DNA from: an uncultured Bacteroidota bacterium
Lineage (GTDB): Bacteria; Bacteroidota; Bacteroidia; Flavobacteriales; Flavobacteriaceae
NCBI GenBank assembly: GCA_902618245.1
Contig: CACMZR010000008.1
Span: 31,973 to 95,972 of the forward strand
Direction of reading: 5' to 3'
DNA: 64,000 nt
This document shows, in pieces, positions 51,184-61,709 of this stretch (positions within the stretch are counted from its first letter, which is position 1; each line of letters starts with the position of its first letter). The notes beneath the pieces were generated by a model. That model worked only from the letters and a program-made list of their open reading frames with translations, did no database searches and had not been told where the DNA came from. Made by a program: the position numbers and the translations under genes.

Positions 51184-52285
51184 ATGATTACTACAGAGCA
51201 GTTTAAAGATATCATCAATCGCCTTGGTGCCCTAAGACGCTATCTTTGACATTGATTCAAAAGAAATAGAAATAGAGAACGAAGAAGAAAAATCTTTGTC
51301 CCCAGACTTCTGGAATAACGTTCAGGAAGCTGAAAAGCACATGAAAAAACTACGTAACCTTAAAGAATGGGTTACTAATTTTAATGAACTCAAAAGTAAA
51401 ATTGAAGAGTTAGAGATTTATTTGGAATTCGCTAAAAATGGTGAATCTAATCCTAACGAAATTTTAATTATTTATAACGAAACATTGGGTTTACTTGAAA
51501 ATCTTGAATTTAAAAATATGCTTTCAGATGAGGGTGATAATTTAAGTGCTGTTATACAAATCACTGCTGGAGCGGGTGGTACCGAAAGCTGTGACTGGGC
51601 TGAAATGTTAATGCGGATGTATTTAATGTGGGCTGAAAAAAAAGAATTTAATATAAGAGAACTGAATAATCAGGCTGGTGATGTTGCTGGATTAAAAACC
51701 GTAACTTTAGAGTTAGAAGGTGAATTTGCATTTGGCTGGCTAAAAGGGGAAAATGGAGTTCATAGATTAGTTCGTATTTCACCTTTTGATAGTAATGCAA
51801 AAAGACACACTTCTTTTGCATCTGTTTATGTTTATCCATTAGTTGACGATAATATACAGATCAAAATTAATCCTTCTGATATTTCTTGGGAAACAATGCG
51901 AGCTAGTGGTGCTGGTGGCCAAAATGTGAATAAAGTAGAAACAGCTGTTAGACTTCGTCATAAGAACAGTGGTATAATAATTGAAAATTCTGAAACTAGA
52001 TCACAACTAGAAAATAAAAATAAAGCGATGCAGCTTTTACGTTCACAGCTATATGAGATAGAACTTCAAAAAAAATTTGCTGAAAGAGATAAGATTGAAG
52101 CTGAAAAAAAGAAAATTGAGTGGGGATCACAAATACGAAATTACGTAATGCATCCTTATAAACTTGTAAAAGATGTTAGATCTCAGCACGAGGTTAATGA
52201 CGTAGATGCTGTAATGAATGGACAAATTGATTCTTTTTTAAAGGCCTATTTAATGACAACAAAACAAAATGACCAAAAAAAATAG
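51184..52285 (+). CDS. prfB: Peptide chain release factor 2, expressed by programmed +1 frameshift (join 51184..51246, 51248..52285)
   Basis: Zero-frame MITTEQFKDIINRLGALRRYL followed by in-frame TGA in TAT CTT TGA C; +1 shift continues DIDSKEIEIENEEEKSLSPDFWNNVQEAEKHMKKL...; GAGGTESCDWAEMLMRMYLMWAEKK, RASGAGGQNVNKVETAVRLRH. The track started at TTG 51296. Confidence 0.95.
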
Positions 52286-52904
52286 TACTTCAGATATAAA
52301 AAACATAATCTTTGATCTTGGAGGAGTACTCATTGATTGGAATCCTGATTATGTTTTTTTAAAAGTTTTTAAGGGTGATAAGTTAAAATTAAAGGAGTTT
52401 TACGAAAAAGTATGCACTTTTGAATGGAATGAAAATCAAGATGCAGGATATCCACTTGACAAAGCGACCGAAGACAGAATTAAAATATTTCCTGAATATG
52501 AGGATCAAATTAGAATGTATTATGGCAAATGGGAGGAAATGATTGGTGGAGAAATCAAAGAGGTCGTGACAATATTAAAAAATCTTGTTAAAGAAAATAA
52601 TTTTCGTGTTTTAGCTTTAACTAATTGGAGCGCAGAAACCTTTCCAATAGCTTTGAAAAAATTTGATTTTCTGCATTTATTTGAGGGAATAGTTGTATCA
52701 GGTACTGAAAAAACCAGAAAACCATTTTCCGACATTTATGAAATAATTTTGAATAGATATAATTTAATAGCAACCGAATCTATTTTTATAGATGATAATA
52801 TTCGCAATATTAAAGCTGCTAATAAATTTGGTATCAAAACAATTCATTTTAAAGATCCATTACAATTAAAAACAGATCTAGAAATTAATGGAATCTTGCA
52901 ATAA
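52269..52904 (+). CDS. HAD family hydrolase (HAD-IA)
   Basis: NIIFDLGGVLIDWNPDYVF, LALTNWSAETFPIAL, VVSGTEKTRKPFSDIYEIIL, FIDDNIRNIKAANKFGIKTIHF. Confidence 0.93.
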   Translation: MTKKNSTSDIKNIIFDLGGVLIDWNPDYVFLKVFKGDKLKLKEFYEKVCTFEWNENQDAGYPLDKATEDRIKIFPEYEDQIRMYYGKWEEMIGGEIKEVVTILKNLVKENNFRVLALTNWSAETFPIALKKFDFLHLFEGIVVSGTEKTRKPFSDIYEIILNRYNLIATESIFIDDNIRNIKAANKFGIKTIHFKDPLQLKTDLEINGILQ

Positions 52905-53429
52905 ATGATAAAATCCTTTATTTTAAGATTAATATCAATTGATGATTTAAATGATTTAAGATCAATCTCAATAGAAACTTTTAAGCAAACATTTGCAGCA
53001 CAAAACACTAGAGAAAATATTCGTTTATACCTAAAAAATAAAATCAGCACAAAACAGTTAAGAAAAGAAATTTGTGATCCAAATTCTAAATTTTACTTTG
53101 TTTACCAAAAAAATAAAATTATTGGTTATTTAAAGATAAATTTTAATGATTCCCAAAGGGAGAAAATGTATCTACATAATGGCTTTGAAATTGAAAGAAT
53201 ATATTTAATCGCAGAATTTCAAGGCAAGGGTCTAGGAAAAAAACTTTTAACTAAAATTTTAAATATGGGTAAAGAAATGGGCTACAAGAAAGTATGGTTA
53301 GGTGTTTGGGAGAACAACTTTAGAGCTATTAGATTCTATAAAAAATACGGGTTTAAAAAATTTGGACAACACAATTTTTTGTTGGGAAATGACTTACAAA
53401 CTGATTATTTGTTGGAAATGGATGTTTAA
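52905..53429 (+). CDS. GNAT family N-acetyltransferase
   Basis: FEIERIYLIAEFQGKGLGKKLLTKILNMGKEMGYKKVWLGVWENNFRAIRFYKKYGFKKFGQHNF. Confidence 0.93.
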   Translation: MIKSFILRLISIDDLNDLRSISIETFKQTFAAQNTRENIRLYLKNKISTKQLRKEICDPNSKFYFVYQKNKIIGYLKINFNDSQREKMYLHNGFEIERIYLIAEFQGKGLGKKLLTKILNMGKEMGYKKVWLGVWENNFRAIRFYKKYGFKKFGQHNFLLGNDLQTDYLLEMDV

Positions 53430-53436
53430 ATAAAAT

Positions 53437-54975
53437 TTAAAAAGGTGAAAGCTTATCAGGTTTATTATCGCCAAACTCTGAGTCAAAATCATCAGAATCT
53501 TTTGAGTTTCCAGATTCTATTCTTTCGTTACTATTAGGATTCATTTTAGATTGAAATTCAAATGGAGTATCGAATGTTTCAAGATCCTCAAATTTACCAA
53601 GATGAGGGATAAATTTCATTCTAATATTATCCAAACCACCATTTCTATGTTTAGCTATAATTAATTCTGCTTGACCCTGAGAAGGTGTATGTTCATTATC
53701 ATCCCATTCATCTATATTGTAATATTCTGGACGATATATAAATGAAACTATATCAGCATCTTGCTCTATTGCTCCAGACTCTCTTAAATCAGATAACATA
53801 GGTCTTTTAGTTCCACCACGTGTCTCTACAGCTCTAGATAATTGTGATAAAGCTATTACTGGTATATCAAGTTCTTTAGCTAGAGATTTTAAATTTCTAG
53901 AAATTATTGAAATTTCTTGTTCTCTATTTCCAGCTTTACTATTTGTACCAGATGTCATCAATTGTAAATAGTCGACAATGATGAGTTTAATTCCATTTTG
54001 AGAAGCTAGGCGTCGAGCCTTTGCTCTTAGATCAAAGATTGACAAAGAAGGAGTATCATCTATAAAAAGTGGAGCTTTTTCTAGATCAGTTACTTTGATG
54101 TTCAATTGCTGCCATTCATGATCTAATAATTTACCTGTTCTCAATTTTTCGGATGATAGTCCAGTTTCGGCAGATATTAATCTTGTAATAAGCTGTACAG
54201 AGGACATTTCTAAAGAGAAAAATGCAACTGGAATTCCTTTTGTTACTGAAATTTTTCTTGCCATTGAAAGAGTCAATGCTGTCTTACCCATACCTGGTCT
54301 AGCAGCGATTATTATTAAATCACTAGATTGCCAACCTGATGTCAATTTATCAAGCTTTTCAAAACCTGTTGAAATACCACTTAAGCCCTCTCGGTTGGAA
54401 ATATCTTCTATACGTTTTTTTGCTTCTAAAACAAGATTTTGTGCCGTTTCAGATGATTTTTTTATATTTCCTTGAGTTACGTCATACAATTTTGATTCTG
54501 CCTGGTCAAGTAAATCAAAAACATCAGTACTTTCTAAATATGCAGTTTCTATAATTTCATTTGAAATTCTAATTAAACTACGTTGAATAAATTTTTGTAG
54601 AATTATTCTTGCATGAAATTCTATGTGAGCAGATGAGGCTACTTTTTGTGACAATTGAACCAAATAAAACTCTCCTCCTACTTGGTCTAATTTTCCTTCT
54701 TTTCGTAATGCAGATGAAACAGTAAGAAGATCTATTGGTTGGGAGTCATGAAAAAGACTATATATTGATTCAAAAATGAACTGATGAGCTTTCTTATAAA
54801 AAGCTTCTGGTTGCAATATATCAATTACTTCATCTACACCTTTTTTGTCAATTAACATTGCCCCTAAAACAGCCTCCTCTAATTCAACAGCTTGCGGAGG
54901 TATTTTTCCTTTTTGTAGATTTATAACGGTAGGTTGTATAATTTTTTTTAGACCTTCAGGTTTCTTGTTTTCCAT
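53437..54975 (-). CDS. dnaB: Replicative DNA helicase
   Basis: PPQAVELEEAVLGAMLIDKKGVDEVIDIL, SDLIIIAARPGMGKTALTLSMA, VDYLQLMTSG, LRESGAIEQDADIVSFIYRPEYY. Confidence 0.97.
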   Translation of the reverse strand: MENKKPEGLKKIIQPTVINLQKGKIPPQAVELEEAVLGAMLIDKKGVDEVIDILQPEAFYKKAHQFIFESIYSLFHDSQPIDLLTVSSALRKEGKLDQVGGEFYLVQLSQKVASSAHIEFHARIILQKFIQRSLIRISNEIIETAYLESTDVFDLLDQAESKLYDVTQGNIKKSSETAQNLVLEAKKRIEDISNREGLSGISTGFEKLDKLTSGWQSSDLIIIAARPGMGKTALTLSMARKISVTKGIPVAFFSLEMSSVQLITRLISAETGLSSEKLRTGKLLDHEWQQLNIKVTDLEKAPLFIDDTPSLSIFDLRAKARRLASQNGIKLIIVDYLQLMTSGTNSKAGNREQEISIISRNLKSLAKELDIPVIALSQLSRAVETRGGTKRPMLSDLRESGAIEQDADIVSFIYRPEYYNIDEWDDNEHTPSQGQAELIIAKHRNGGLDNIRMKFIPHLGKFEDLETFDTPFEFQSKMNPNSNERIESGNSKDSDDFDSEFGDNKPDKLSPF

Positions 54976-55078
54976 TGGACTAAAATAAATAATTTTATCA
55001 ACGCCTACATAAATTGGTTATCCCCAATCTATGAAAAAGACCTGTTTATAAGTTACACGTTTTTGTTAAGAACCATAA

Positions 55079-56032
55079 TTATTCTAAAATCTCACCCATC
55101 CGAATAAATTTGTTCCGCCGATGTTCGATTCTTGTTCGTGATCCAATTTTTGAAATTTGTTTGAAAGCAGAAATAATTTCTTTTTTCACGTTTAAAAATG
55201 TTGTTTCTCTATCAAAGTGTGCTCCACCAAGAGGTTCTTTAATGATTTTATCTATTAACTTATTTTGTAACATGTCTTTAGAGGTCAACTTAAGTGCTTC
55301 TGCAGCTTCCTCTTTATGCTCCCAACTTCTCCATAATATTGAAGAACACGATTCAGGTGATATTACCGAATACCATGTATTCTCAAGCATAAATATTTTA
55401 TCACCCACTCCAATACCTAAGGCACCTCCAGATGCACCTTCACCGATAATAATCACAAAGATTGGAACTGATAATGACATCATTTCATATATATTTCGTG
55501 CAATTGCTTCGCCTTGTCCCCTTTCTTCAGCCTCTAAACCAGGAAAAGCTCCTGGAGTATCAATAAAAGTGATGATGGGGATATCAAACTTCTCAGCAGA
55601 CTTCATTAATCTTAAGGCTTTACGGTATCCTTCGGGATTAGCCATTCCAAAATTCCGGTATTGCCGAGTTTTTGTATTATATCCCTTTTGAGTTCCAATA
55701 AACATGAATGATTGTGAATCTATTTTACCAAGGCCCCCTACCATAGCTTTGTCATCAGCTACATTTCGATCTCCGTGAAGTTCTAGAAAGGTTCCATTTG
55801 TTAAAGAGTTAATGTAATCTAAAGTATAAGGTCTAGAGGGATGGCGTGATAACTGAACTCGTTGCCAGGCTGTCAAATTACCGTAAATTTGCTTTTTTAC
55901 TTTTTCAAGTTTTTTTTCAATTTGTGAACATGTTTCAGATACATCAACATTGCTTTCTGATCCAATCAATTTACATTTTTCGAGTTGCTCTTGCATCTCC
56001 TTAACTGGTAATTCGAATTCCAAATATTCCAT
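55079..56032 (-). CDS. accA: Acetyl-CoA carboxylase carboxyltransferase subunit alpha
   Basis: [43 protein letters not shown]-like (FLELHGDRN), [78 protein letters not shown]. Start revised to ATG 56032. Confidence 0.96.
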   Translation of the reverse strand: MEYLEFELPVKEMQEQLEKCKLIGSESNVDVSETCSQIEKKLEKVKKQIYGNLTAWQRVQLSRHPSRPYTLDYINSLTNGTFLELHGDRNVADDKAMVGGLGKIDSQSFMFIGTQKGYNTKTRQYRNFGMANPEGYRKALRLMKSAEKFDIPIITFIDTPGAFPGLEAEERGQGEAIARNIYEMMSLSVPIFVIIIGEGASGGALGIGVGDKIFMLENTWYSVISPESCSSILWRSWEHKEEAAEALKLTSKDMLQNKLIDKIIKEPLGGAHFDRETTFLNVKKEIISAFKQISKIGSRTRIEHRRNKFIRMGEILE

Positions 56033-56050
56033 ACACTTTGATTGTAAAAA

Positions 56051-56058
56051 CAAATGTA
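56051..56058 (-). promoter_or_regulatory. Putative -7 promoter element TACATTTG upstream of accA
   Basis: Plus-strand CAAATGTA at 56051-56058, 18 nt before ATG 56032; no clear -33 TTG partner. Confidence 0.35.
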
Positions 56059-56078
56059 AAAATTCTTCACAATTAGAT

Positions 56079-56969
56079 TTAAATTATTTCAGACTCTTTG
56101 TTCCTCTTATAAAAAGTATCCATTAAAATAGAAGATAAAACAATAGCAAATCCAATATAAAAATTTAAACTTAAAAATGCTTCATCTTTCCATATTAAAA
56201 TAGAAAAGATTATACCATAAATTGGTTCAAGATTTATTATCATCATAACTGTAAAAGAAGAAAGATGTCGCAAGACTTTTATAGAAGCATTAAAAGCATA
56301 CGAAGTACAAATAATTCCTAATATTAAGATCCACAAAAAATCATAACCTTTTAGTTTAAAATCAAATGATTTAAAATCATTTGTAAAAAGATAAAAAATT
56401 AGGCAAGCCAATCCCCCTATCAATAATTCATAAAAGGATAATGTTATAAAATTATTTCTTCTTACTAAATTACGGTTAAGAATTGTAAATATGGATGACA
56501 AAAAAGCCGATAATAATGCAATAGTTATTCCAGTTAAATACACAAACTCAGCACTATAAATAACAATAACACCTATAATTGTTATACATCCAAAAAAAAT
56601 CTCATAGGGTGATATCTTTTTTCTGTTATAAACAGGATCAATAAATGCAGTTATTAAAGCTCCAGCAGACATCATACTCAAAGTGATTGAAATAGTCGAT
56701 ATTTTAATTGCATAAAAAAAAGTCACCCAATGTGCACCTATAATTATACCGGAAAAAAAAACTTTTTTAAAAACCTTTTTATTAATCCTAAAATAGGTAG
56801 GGTTAATAATAAGAAAAAATATAGCTAGACCTGCAGCCCCAATTAACATTCGATAAATTACAATTGGTAAAGCTTTAAGAGAAATTAGTACGCCTAAAAT
56901 TGAAGTGAATCCATAAAGAAAAACGATGAAATGGTATAATAGTAAATTTTTATTTCTATCGTTTAGCAT
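56079..56969 (-). CDS. DMT/EamA family transporter
   Basis: Ten hydrophobic segments; [62 protein letters not shown]. Confidence 0.9.
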   Translation of the reverse strand: MLNDRNKNLLLYHFIVFLYGFTSILGVLISLKALPIVIYRMLIGAAGLAIFFLIINPTYFRINKKVFKKVFFSGIIIGAHWVTFFYAIKISTISITLSMMSAGALITAFIDPVYNRKKISPYEIFFGCITIIGVIVIYSAEFVYLTGITIALLSAFLSSIFTILNRNLVRRNNFITLSFYELLIGGLACLIFYLFTNDFKSFDFKLKGYDFLWILILGIICTSYAFNASIKVLRHLSSFTVMMIINLEPIYGIIFSILIWKDEAFLSLNFYIGFAIVLSSILMDTFYKRNKESEII

Positions 56970-58029
56970 GACGTAATAAAAAGAAAGCTAAAGACCCAAA
57001 AAGAATAAGAGGTAACCAAGCTGCTAGAAAAGGTGAAAACGTAGATTTATTTACCATTACACCAAAAATTTTATCAAAAAAGATAAAAAGGAAACCTAAA
57101 CTTATACCAAATGCTAAATTAACTCCCATACCGCCTCTCCGCTTAAAAGACGAAACTGCTACAGCAATTAATGTCAAAATAAATGATGAAATCGGTATAC
57201 TCCATCTTTTGTGTCTAACTAATAAATGATTGTTTATAAGAGGAGATCCTCTTTGTTTTTCCTCATAAATAAATTTGTTAAGCTGTCCATAGGTTAGAGT
57301 TTCAGCTATATAATTCACTGGGGCTAAGTCATTAATTTCAAAATCAAATATTGTATCCTTCCTTGATTGATCCTCGTAAATTTCTTTATCTCCTTTAAAT
57401 ATTCTTTTTTTATAACCAGATAGTCTAAAAATACTATCTTTTTCAATCCAACGGATTCTTCTGGCAGCAATTTTAAATTTTAAATTGTTTTGTTCAAAAT
57501 GTTCTAATGTAAAATTTGAAGCTTGTTTGCGAACAGGGTCATAGCTATTTACGTAGATATATTCATTTTCATTAATTTGTAAGTATACTTTATCAGTATC
57601 TCTAGCTTCCTTTTTCACAAGGTATTTGTATCGAAAATCATTAAATCCCTTATTTGATTTAGGAACAATAAACATTCCTGATAAAAACGAAAAAACTGCA
57701 ATAATTGATGCGCTAATTAAAAAGGGTCTCAAATATCTAAAAAACGAGATTCCCGAACTTAAAATTGCTATTATTTCGGTATTATTTGCCAATTTTGAAG
57801 TAAACCATATGACAGAAAGAAATAAAAAAATAGGGAAAAGAAGATTTGCAAAATACCATGTAAAATCTATGTAGTACTCTAAGATGCTACTTAGTGGTAC
57901 TTCTTTTTCTTTAATTTTATCAATTTTTTCAGCAATATCAACCATTATTCCAATGGGAATGAATAACAAGATCATCACCAAGAATGTACTTATGTAGCGT
58001 TTAATTATATATAAATCAATTATTTTCAA
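56956..58029 (-). CDS. LptF/LptG family permease (YjgP/YjgQ)
   Basis: MKIIDLYIIKRYISTFLVMILLFIPIGIMVDIAEKIDK; RHKRWSIPISSFILTLIAVAVSSFKRRGGMGVNLAFGISLGFLFIFFDKIF. Confidence 0.92.
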   Translation of the reverse strand: MKIIDLYIIKRYISTFLVMILLFIPIGIMVDIAEKIDKIKEKEVPLSSILEYYIDFTWYFANLLFPIFLFLSVIWFTSKLANNTEIIAILSSGISFFRYLRPFLISASIIAVFSFLSGMFIVPKSNKGFNDFRYKYLVKKEARDTDKVYLQINENEYIYVNSYDPVRKQASNFTLEHFEQNNLKFKIAARRIRWIEKDSIFRLSGYKKRIFKGDKEIYEDQSRKDTIFDFEINDLAPVNYIAETLTYGQLNKFIYEEKQRGSPLINNHLLVRHKRWSIPISSFILTLIAVAVSSFKRRGGMGVNLAFGISLGFLFIFFDKIFGVMVNKSTFSPFLAAWLPLILFGSLAFFLLRHAKR

Positions 58030-59160
58030 TTATATACGTTGTTGCATATTTTTTACCATTTTTTCTTTCCAACTATAATAGCTTCCCTCTAATATATGCT
58101 TTCTAGCTTCGCGAATCAACCACAAATAAAAACTTAAATTGTGGAGTGATACTATTTGTTTTCCAAGCATTTCATTAACACTAAATAAGTGCCTTACATA
58201 TGCTTTGGTGTAATCATGATCAACATAGGAATATCCGAAACTATCTAGTGGAGAAAAATCATTTTGCCATTTTTTATTTTTTATGTTGATAGTTCCCTCG
58301 GAAGTAAACATCATTCCATTTCTACCGTTTCGTGTTGGCATAACACAATCAAACATATCTACTCCTAAAGCAATATTTTCTAATAAATTTATTGGTGTAC
58401 CAACGCCCATTAAATAACGAGGTTTATTTTTTGGAAGTATTTCGCATGCATCATTTGTATTAGAATACATTTCATCTACTGGCTCACCTACTGACAACCC
58501 CCCAATAGCATTGCCATAGGCATTTTGTTCAGCAACAAAATAAGCAGATTCTTTTCTTAGCTCAGAATAAACACTTCCTTGTACTATAGGAAAAAGTTCT
58601 TGATTATATTTATATGTAAAGGGTAATCTTTTATGTTTTTCTAAAGAACGTTTAAGCCATCTATGGGTTCTATCCATAGACTCCTTTGCATATTCGTAGC
58701 TACAAGGGTATGGTGTGCATTCATCTAGAGGCATAATTATATCAGCTCCTATTTGTCTTTGTACTTCAATAACATTTTCTGGAGTAAACATGTGGTATGA
58801 TCCATCAATATGTGACTTGAATTTTACGCCTTTTTCTTCAATTTTTCTATTTGCAGAAAGTGAATAAACCTGATATCCACCTGAGTCTGTCAAAATTGGA
58901 AGATTCCAGCCCATAAATTTATGAAGACCCCCTGATTTTTTTATTGTATCTATTCCAGGTCTTAAATATAAATGGTAAGTATTCCCCAAAATTATTTCTG
59001 CATTAACATCATTTTGTAATTCTCTATTATGAATTCCTTTTACTGAGCCTATAGTTCCAACTGGCATAAAAATCGGTGTTTCGATTGTACCATGGTCGGT
59101 AATTAATTTTGCTGCTCTCGCATTAGTATGATTGTCAGATTTTATAATATGAAATTTCAT
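58030..59160 (-). CDS. tgt: tRNA-guanine transglycosylase
   Basis: ETPIFMPVGTIGSVKGI, ILTDSGGYQVYSLSANRKIEEKGVKFKSHIDGSYHMFTPENVIEVQ, GGLSVGEPVDEM, DCVMPTRNGRNGMMFTSEGTINI. Track start is TTG 59169; ATG is at 59160. Confidence 0.96.
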   Translation of the reverse strand: MKFHIIKSDNHTNARAAKLITDHGTIETPIFMPVGTIGSVKGIHNRELQNDVNAEIILGNTYHLYLRPGIDTIKKSGGLHKFMGWNLPILTDSGGYQVYSLSANRKIEEKGVKFKSHIDGSYHMFTPENVIEVQRQIGADIIMPLDECTPYPCSYEYAKESMDRTHRWLKRSLEKHKRLPFTYKYNQELFPIVQGSVYSELRKESAYFVAEQNAYGNAIGGLSVGEPVDEMYSNTNDACEILPKNKPRYLMGVGTPINLLENIALGVDMFDCVMPTRNGRNGMMFTSEGTINIKNKKWQNDFSPLDSFGYSYVDHDYTKAYVRHLFSVNEMLGKQIVSLHNLSFYLWLIREARKHILEGSYYSWKEKMVKNMQQRI

Positions 59161-59166
59161 TGGTTG

Positions 59167-59174
59167 CAAATATA
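59167..59174 (-). promoter_or_regulatory. Putative -7 promoter element TATATTTG upstream of tgt
   Basis: Plus-strand CAAATATA at 59167-59174; only 6 nt between the element and ATG 59160. Confidence 0.4.
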
Positions 59175-59255
59175 GTGTCTTAATGAAAAAAGTTAATCGA
59201 AATTGTATTTGTTAATTATTTAATGAAAGATCATAAGAAAATTTGGAAATTGATC

Positions 59256-59286
59256 TTTGATAATGCTTTGACTTAAGTTACATTTG
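59256..59286 (+). promoter_or_regulatory. Putative Bacteroidota promoter TTTG-N19-TACATTTG for transketolase N gene
   Basis: TTTG 59256-59259, 19-nt spacer, TACATTTG 59279-59286, ATG at 59292. Confidence 0.55.
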
Positions 59287-59291
59287 TTTAT

Positions 59292-60137
59292 ATGTCGGAC
59301 TTAGATTTTCTAGAAAGCTTAACAATCCAAGTTAGAAGAGACATTCTAAGGATGGTTCACAGAGTAAACTCAGGGCATCCTGGGGGCTCACTGGGTTGTG
59401 CAGAGCTTTTCGTTATACTATACTTTAATCAAATGGAATATAACCTACCATTTTCTATGGATGGTGAAAACGAAGACTTATTCTTTTTATCAAATGGACA
59501 CATATCCCCAGTCTTTTATAGTGTACTAGCTAGAAAAGGTTTTTTTCCTGTAAGAGAACTTAACACGTTTAGGCTTATTAATTCTAGACTGCAAGGACAC
59601 CCTACAACACATGAAGGACTACCAGGTGTAAGAATTGCATCAGGCTCGCTTGGACAGGGCCTATCTGTAGCAATAGGCGCTGCATTATCAAAAAAATTAA
59701 ATAATGATCCAAAAACTATTTACGTTCTTATGGGTGATGGTGAATTACAGGAAGGACAAAATTGGGAAGCTATTATGTTTGCTGCAGGAAAAAAAGTTGA
59801 TAATTTGATTGCAATAATTGATTTAAATGGTAAACAAATTGACGGAAATACTGATGATGTGCTTCCAATGGGAAGTTTAAAAGATAAGTTTATAGCTTTT
59901 GGCTGGCAAGTCCATGAGATTGAAAATGGAAATTCCATTCCACTCCTCATTAAAACAATTGAGCTTGCCAAATCAGATCTTGGCTCGAAAAAACCTATTG
60001 TTTTATTAATGAAAACGGAAATGGGAAATGGTGTTGACTTTATGATGCATACACATGCTTGGCATGGAAAAGCTCCAAACGATGAACAATTATCAATCGC
60101 ATTGAGTCAAAATAAGGAGACCCTTGGTGATTACTAA
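59292..60137 (+). CDS. Transketolase, N-terminal subunit
   Basis: HRVNSGHPGGSLGCAELFVILYF, GHISPVFYSVLA, GSLGQGLSVAIGAALSKKL, YVLMGDGELQEGQNWEAIMFA, ThDP-binding region. Confidence 0.95.
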   Translation: MSDLDFLESLTIQVRRDILRMVHRVNSGHPGGSLGCAELFVILYFNQMEYNLPFSMDGENEDLFFLSNGHISPVFYSVLARKGFFPVRELNTFRLINSRLQGHPTTHEGLPGVRIASGSLGQGLSVAIGAALSKKLNNDPKTIYVLMGDGELQEGQNWEAIMFAAGKKVDNLIAIIDLNGKQIDGNTDDVLPMGSLKDKFIAFGWQVHEIENGNSIPLLIKTIELAKSDLGSKKPIVLLMKTEMGNGVDFMMHTHAWHGKAPNDEQLSIALSQNKETLGDY

Positions 60138-60151
60138 TATTAAAAATCTAA

Positions 60152-61105
60152 ATGAGAGTATATTCAAATCTGGGAAATAATGATACCCGTTCAGGTTTTG
60201 GAGAAGGATTAGCTGAATTAGGAAGGACTAATCCCAATGTTGTTGCGTTATGTGCGGATCTTGTTGGATCCTTAAAAATGCAAAAGTTTATCGATGAAAA
60301 TCCTAGCCGTTTTTTTCAAGTTGGTATAGCTGAAGCAAATATGATGGGCATTGCAGCTGGTTTAACAATCGGAGGTAAAATTCCTTTTACAGGCACATTT
60401 GCCAATTTTTCCACAGGACGCGTTTATGATCAGATAAGACAATCTATTGCATATTCGAATAAAAATGTAAAGATATGCGCTTCACATGCTGGCATAACCC
60501 TCGGAGAAGATGGGGCTACACATCAAATACTAGAGGATATTGGTTTAATGAAAATGATTCCTGGAATGGTAGTGATAAATCCATGTGATTTCAATCAGAC
60601 AAAACTTGCTACTTTAGCAGTGGCGGAATATAAAGGTCCAGTTTATTTACGTTTTGGGCGCCCAGCTGTTCCAAATTTTACTACAAATGATCTTAGTTTT
60701 AAAATAGGTGAAGGAATACTCCTTAGACCGGGTTCTGATGTAACAATTGTAGCAACAGGTCATCTTGTCTGGGAAGCACTACAGGCCTCTGTTGAATTAA
60801 AAAATTATGATATTGACTCAGAAGTTATTAACATTCATACAATAAAACCACTAGATGAAAATATTATATTAAATTCAGTAAAAAAAACGGGGTGTATTGT
60901 AAGCGCTGAAGAACATAACTACATGGGTGGTTTAGGTGAAAGTATTGCAGGATTACTAGCCACAAAGTATCCAACTCCTATGGAATTTGTTGCTACACAA
61001 GACACTTTTGGTGAATCTGGTACACCTGCTGAATTGATGGCCAAATATGGATTAAATAAAGACACCATTATTCAAAAAGTTTTAGAACTAAAAAAACGCT
61101 TGTAA
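60152..61105 (+). CDS. Transketolase, C-terminal subunit
   Basis: NDTRSGFGEGLAELGRTNPNVVALCADLVGSLKM, FFQVGIAEANMMGIAAGLTIGGKIPFTGTFANF, HAGITLGEDGATHQILEDIGLMK, SAEEHNYMGGLGESIAGLLA. Confidence 0.95.
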   Translation: MRVYSNLGNNDTRSGFGEGLAELGRTNPNVVALCADLVGSLKMQKFIDENPSRFFQVGIAEANMMGIAAGLTIGGKIPFTGTFANFSTGRVYDQIRQSIAYSNKNVKICASHAGITLGEDGATHQILEDIGLMKMIPGMVVINPCDFNQTKLATLAVAEYKGPVYLRFGRPAVPNFTTNDLSFKIGEGILLRPGSDVTIVATGHLVWEALQASVELKNYDIDSEVINIHTIKPLDENIILNSVKKTGCIVSAEEHNYMGGLGESIAGLLATKYPTPMEFVATQDTFGESGTPAELMAKYGLNKDTIIQKVLELKKRL

Positions 61106-61115
61106 ATCAAATAAT

Positions 61116-61709
61116 ATGAATCAAGTTAAAAAATATTTCTATTTCTTAATTTTAACATCAACAGTTAGTTTTGCTCAACTCGAATACGGAATTAAAGGTG
61201 GTATAAATATAACTGCCTCTGGCCAAATAGAAAACGCCGTTATCGATTTTACTTCAGCAGAAAACCTAAAAGAGAATCTAACAGGTTATTTTATTGGTGG
61301 ATACGCTTCATTAAAATTATTATTTCTTTACATAAGGCCTGAGTTTCAATTTTCACTTCAAAACAGAAATTTCAATTCGTTAAAACTAAATCAATCTAAA
61401 TTAGAAATACCAGTTTCGTTAGGTTATAAATTGATACCAATACTAAGCGCATTCGGAGGCCCAAATTTTCAATATAATTTCAATCCTAAAATTGATGAAG
61501 TAAGTTTATCTGAAGTTCAACAAAATACTGATTTAGGTCTACATCTTGGAATTCGATTACATTTAGGTCCCTTAAATGCCGACATAAGATATGATAGGGG
61601 ATTAAATTCAAATGAAATATCTCTATTAGAAAAAAACAATATACCTATTGTCGGTAATGTTGATCTGCAGTCAAATATTTGGAGTATTGGATTTTCATAT
61701 AAGTTATAA
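61116..61709 (+). CDS. Outer-membrane beta-barrel (porin-like) protein
   Basis: Signal peptide ...TVSFAQ then LEYGIKGGINITASG, alternating-strand pattern, C-terminal NIWSIGFSYKL. Confidence 0.82.
   Translation: MNQVKKYFYFLILTSTVSFAQLEYGIKGGINITASGQIENAVIDFTSAENLKENLTGYFIGGYASLKLLFLYIRPEFQFSLQNRNFNSLKLNQSKLEIPVSLGYKLIPILSAFGGPNFQYNFNPKIDEVSLSEVQQNTDLGLHLGIRLHLGPLNADIRYDRGLNSNEISLLEKNNIPIVGNVDLQSNIWSIGFSYKL

Noticed and set aside
51247-51249. In-frame TGA near the prfB start as evidence of a pseudogene
   Set aside because: It is the canonical CTTTGAC RF2 autoregulatory frameshift site, and the downstream frame is intact.
55110-55691. 193-aa plus-strand ORF opposite accA
   Set aside because: Fully antisense to a strongly conserved gene; composition looks like reverse-frame translation and no motif is recognisable.
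59292-61105. Split transketolase as a broken gene
   Set aside because: Two complete adjacent ORFs with their own starts match the known two-subunit arrangement; not a frameshift artefact.
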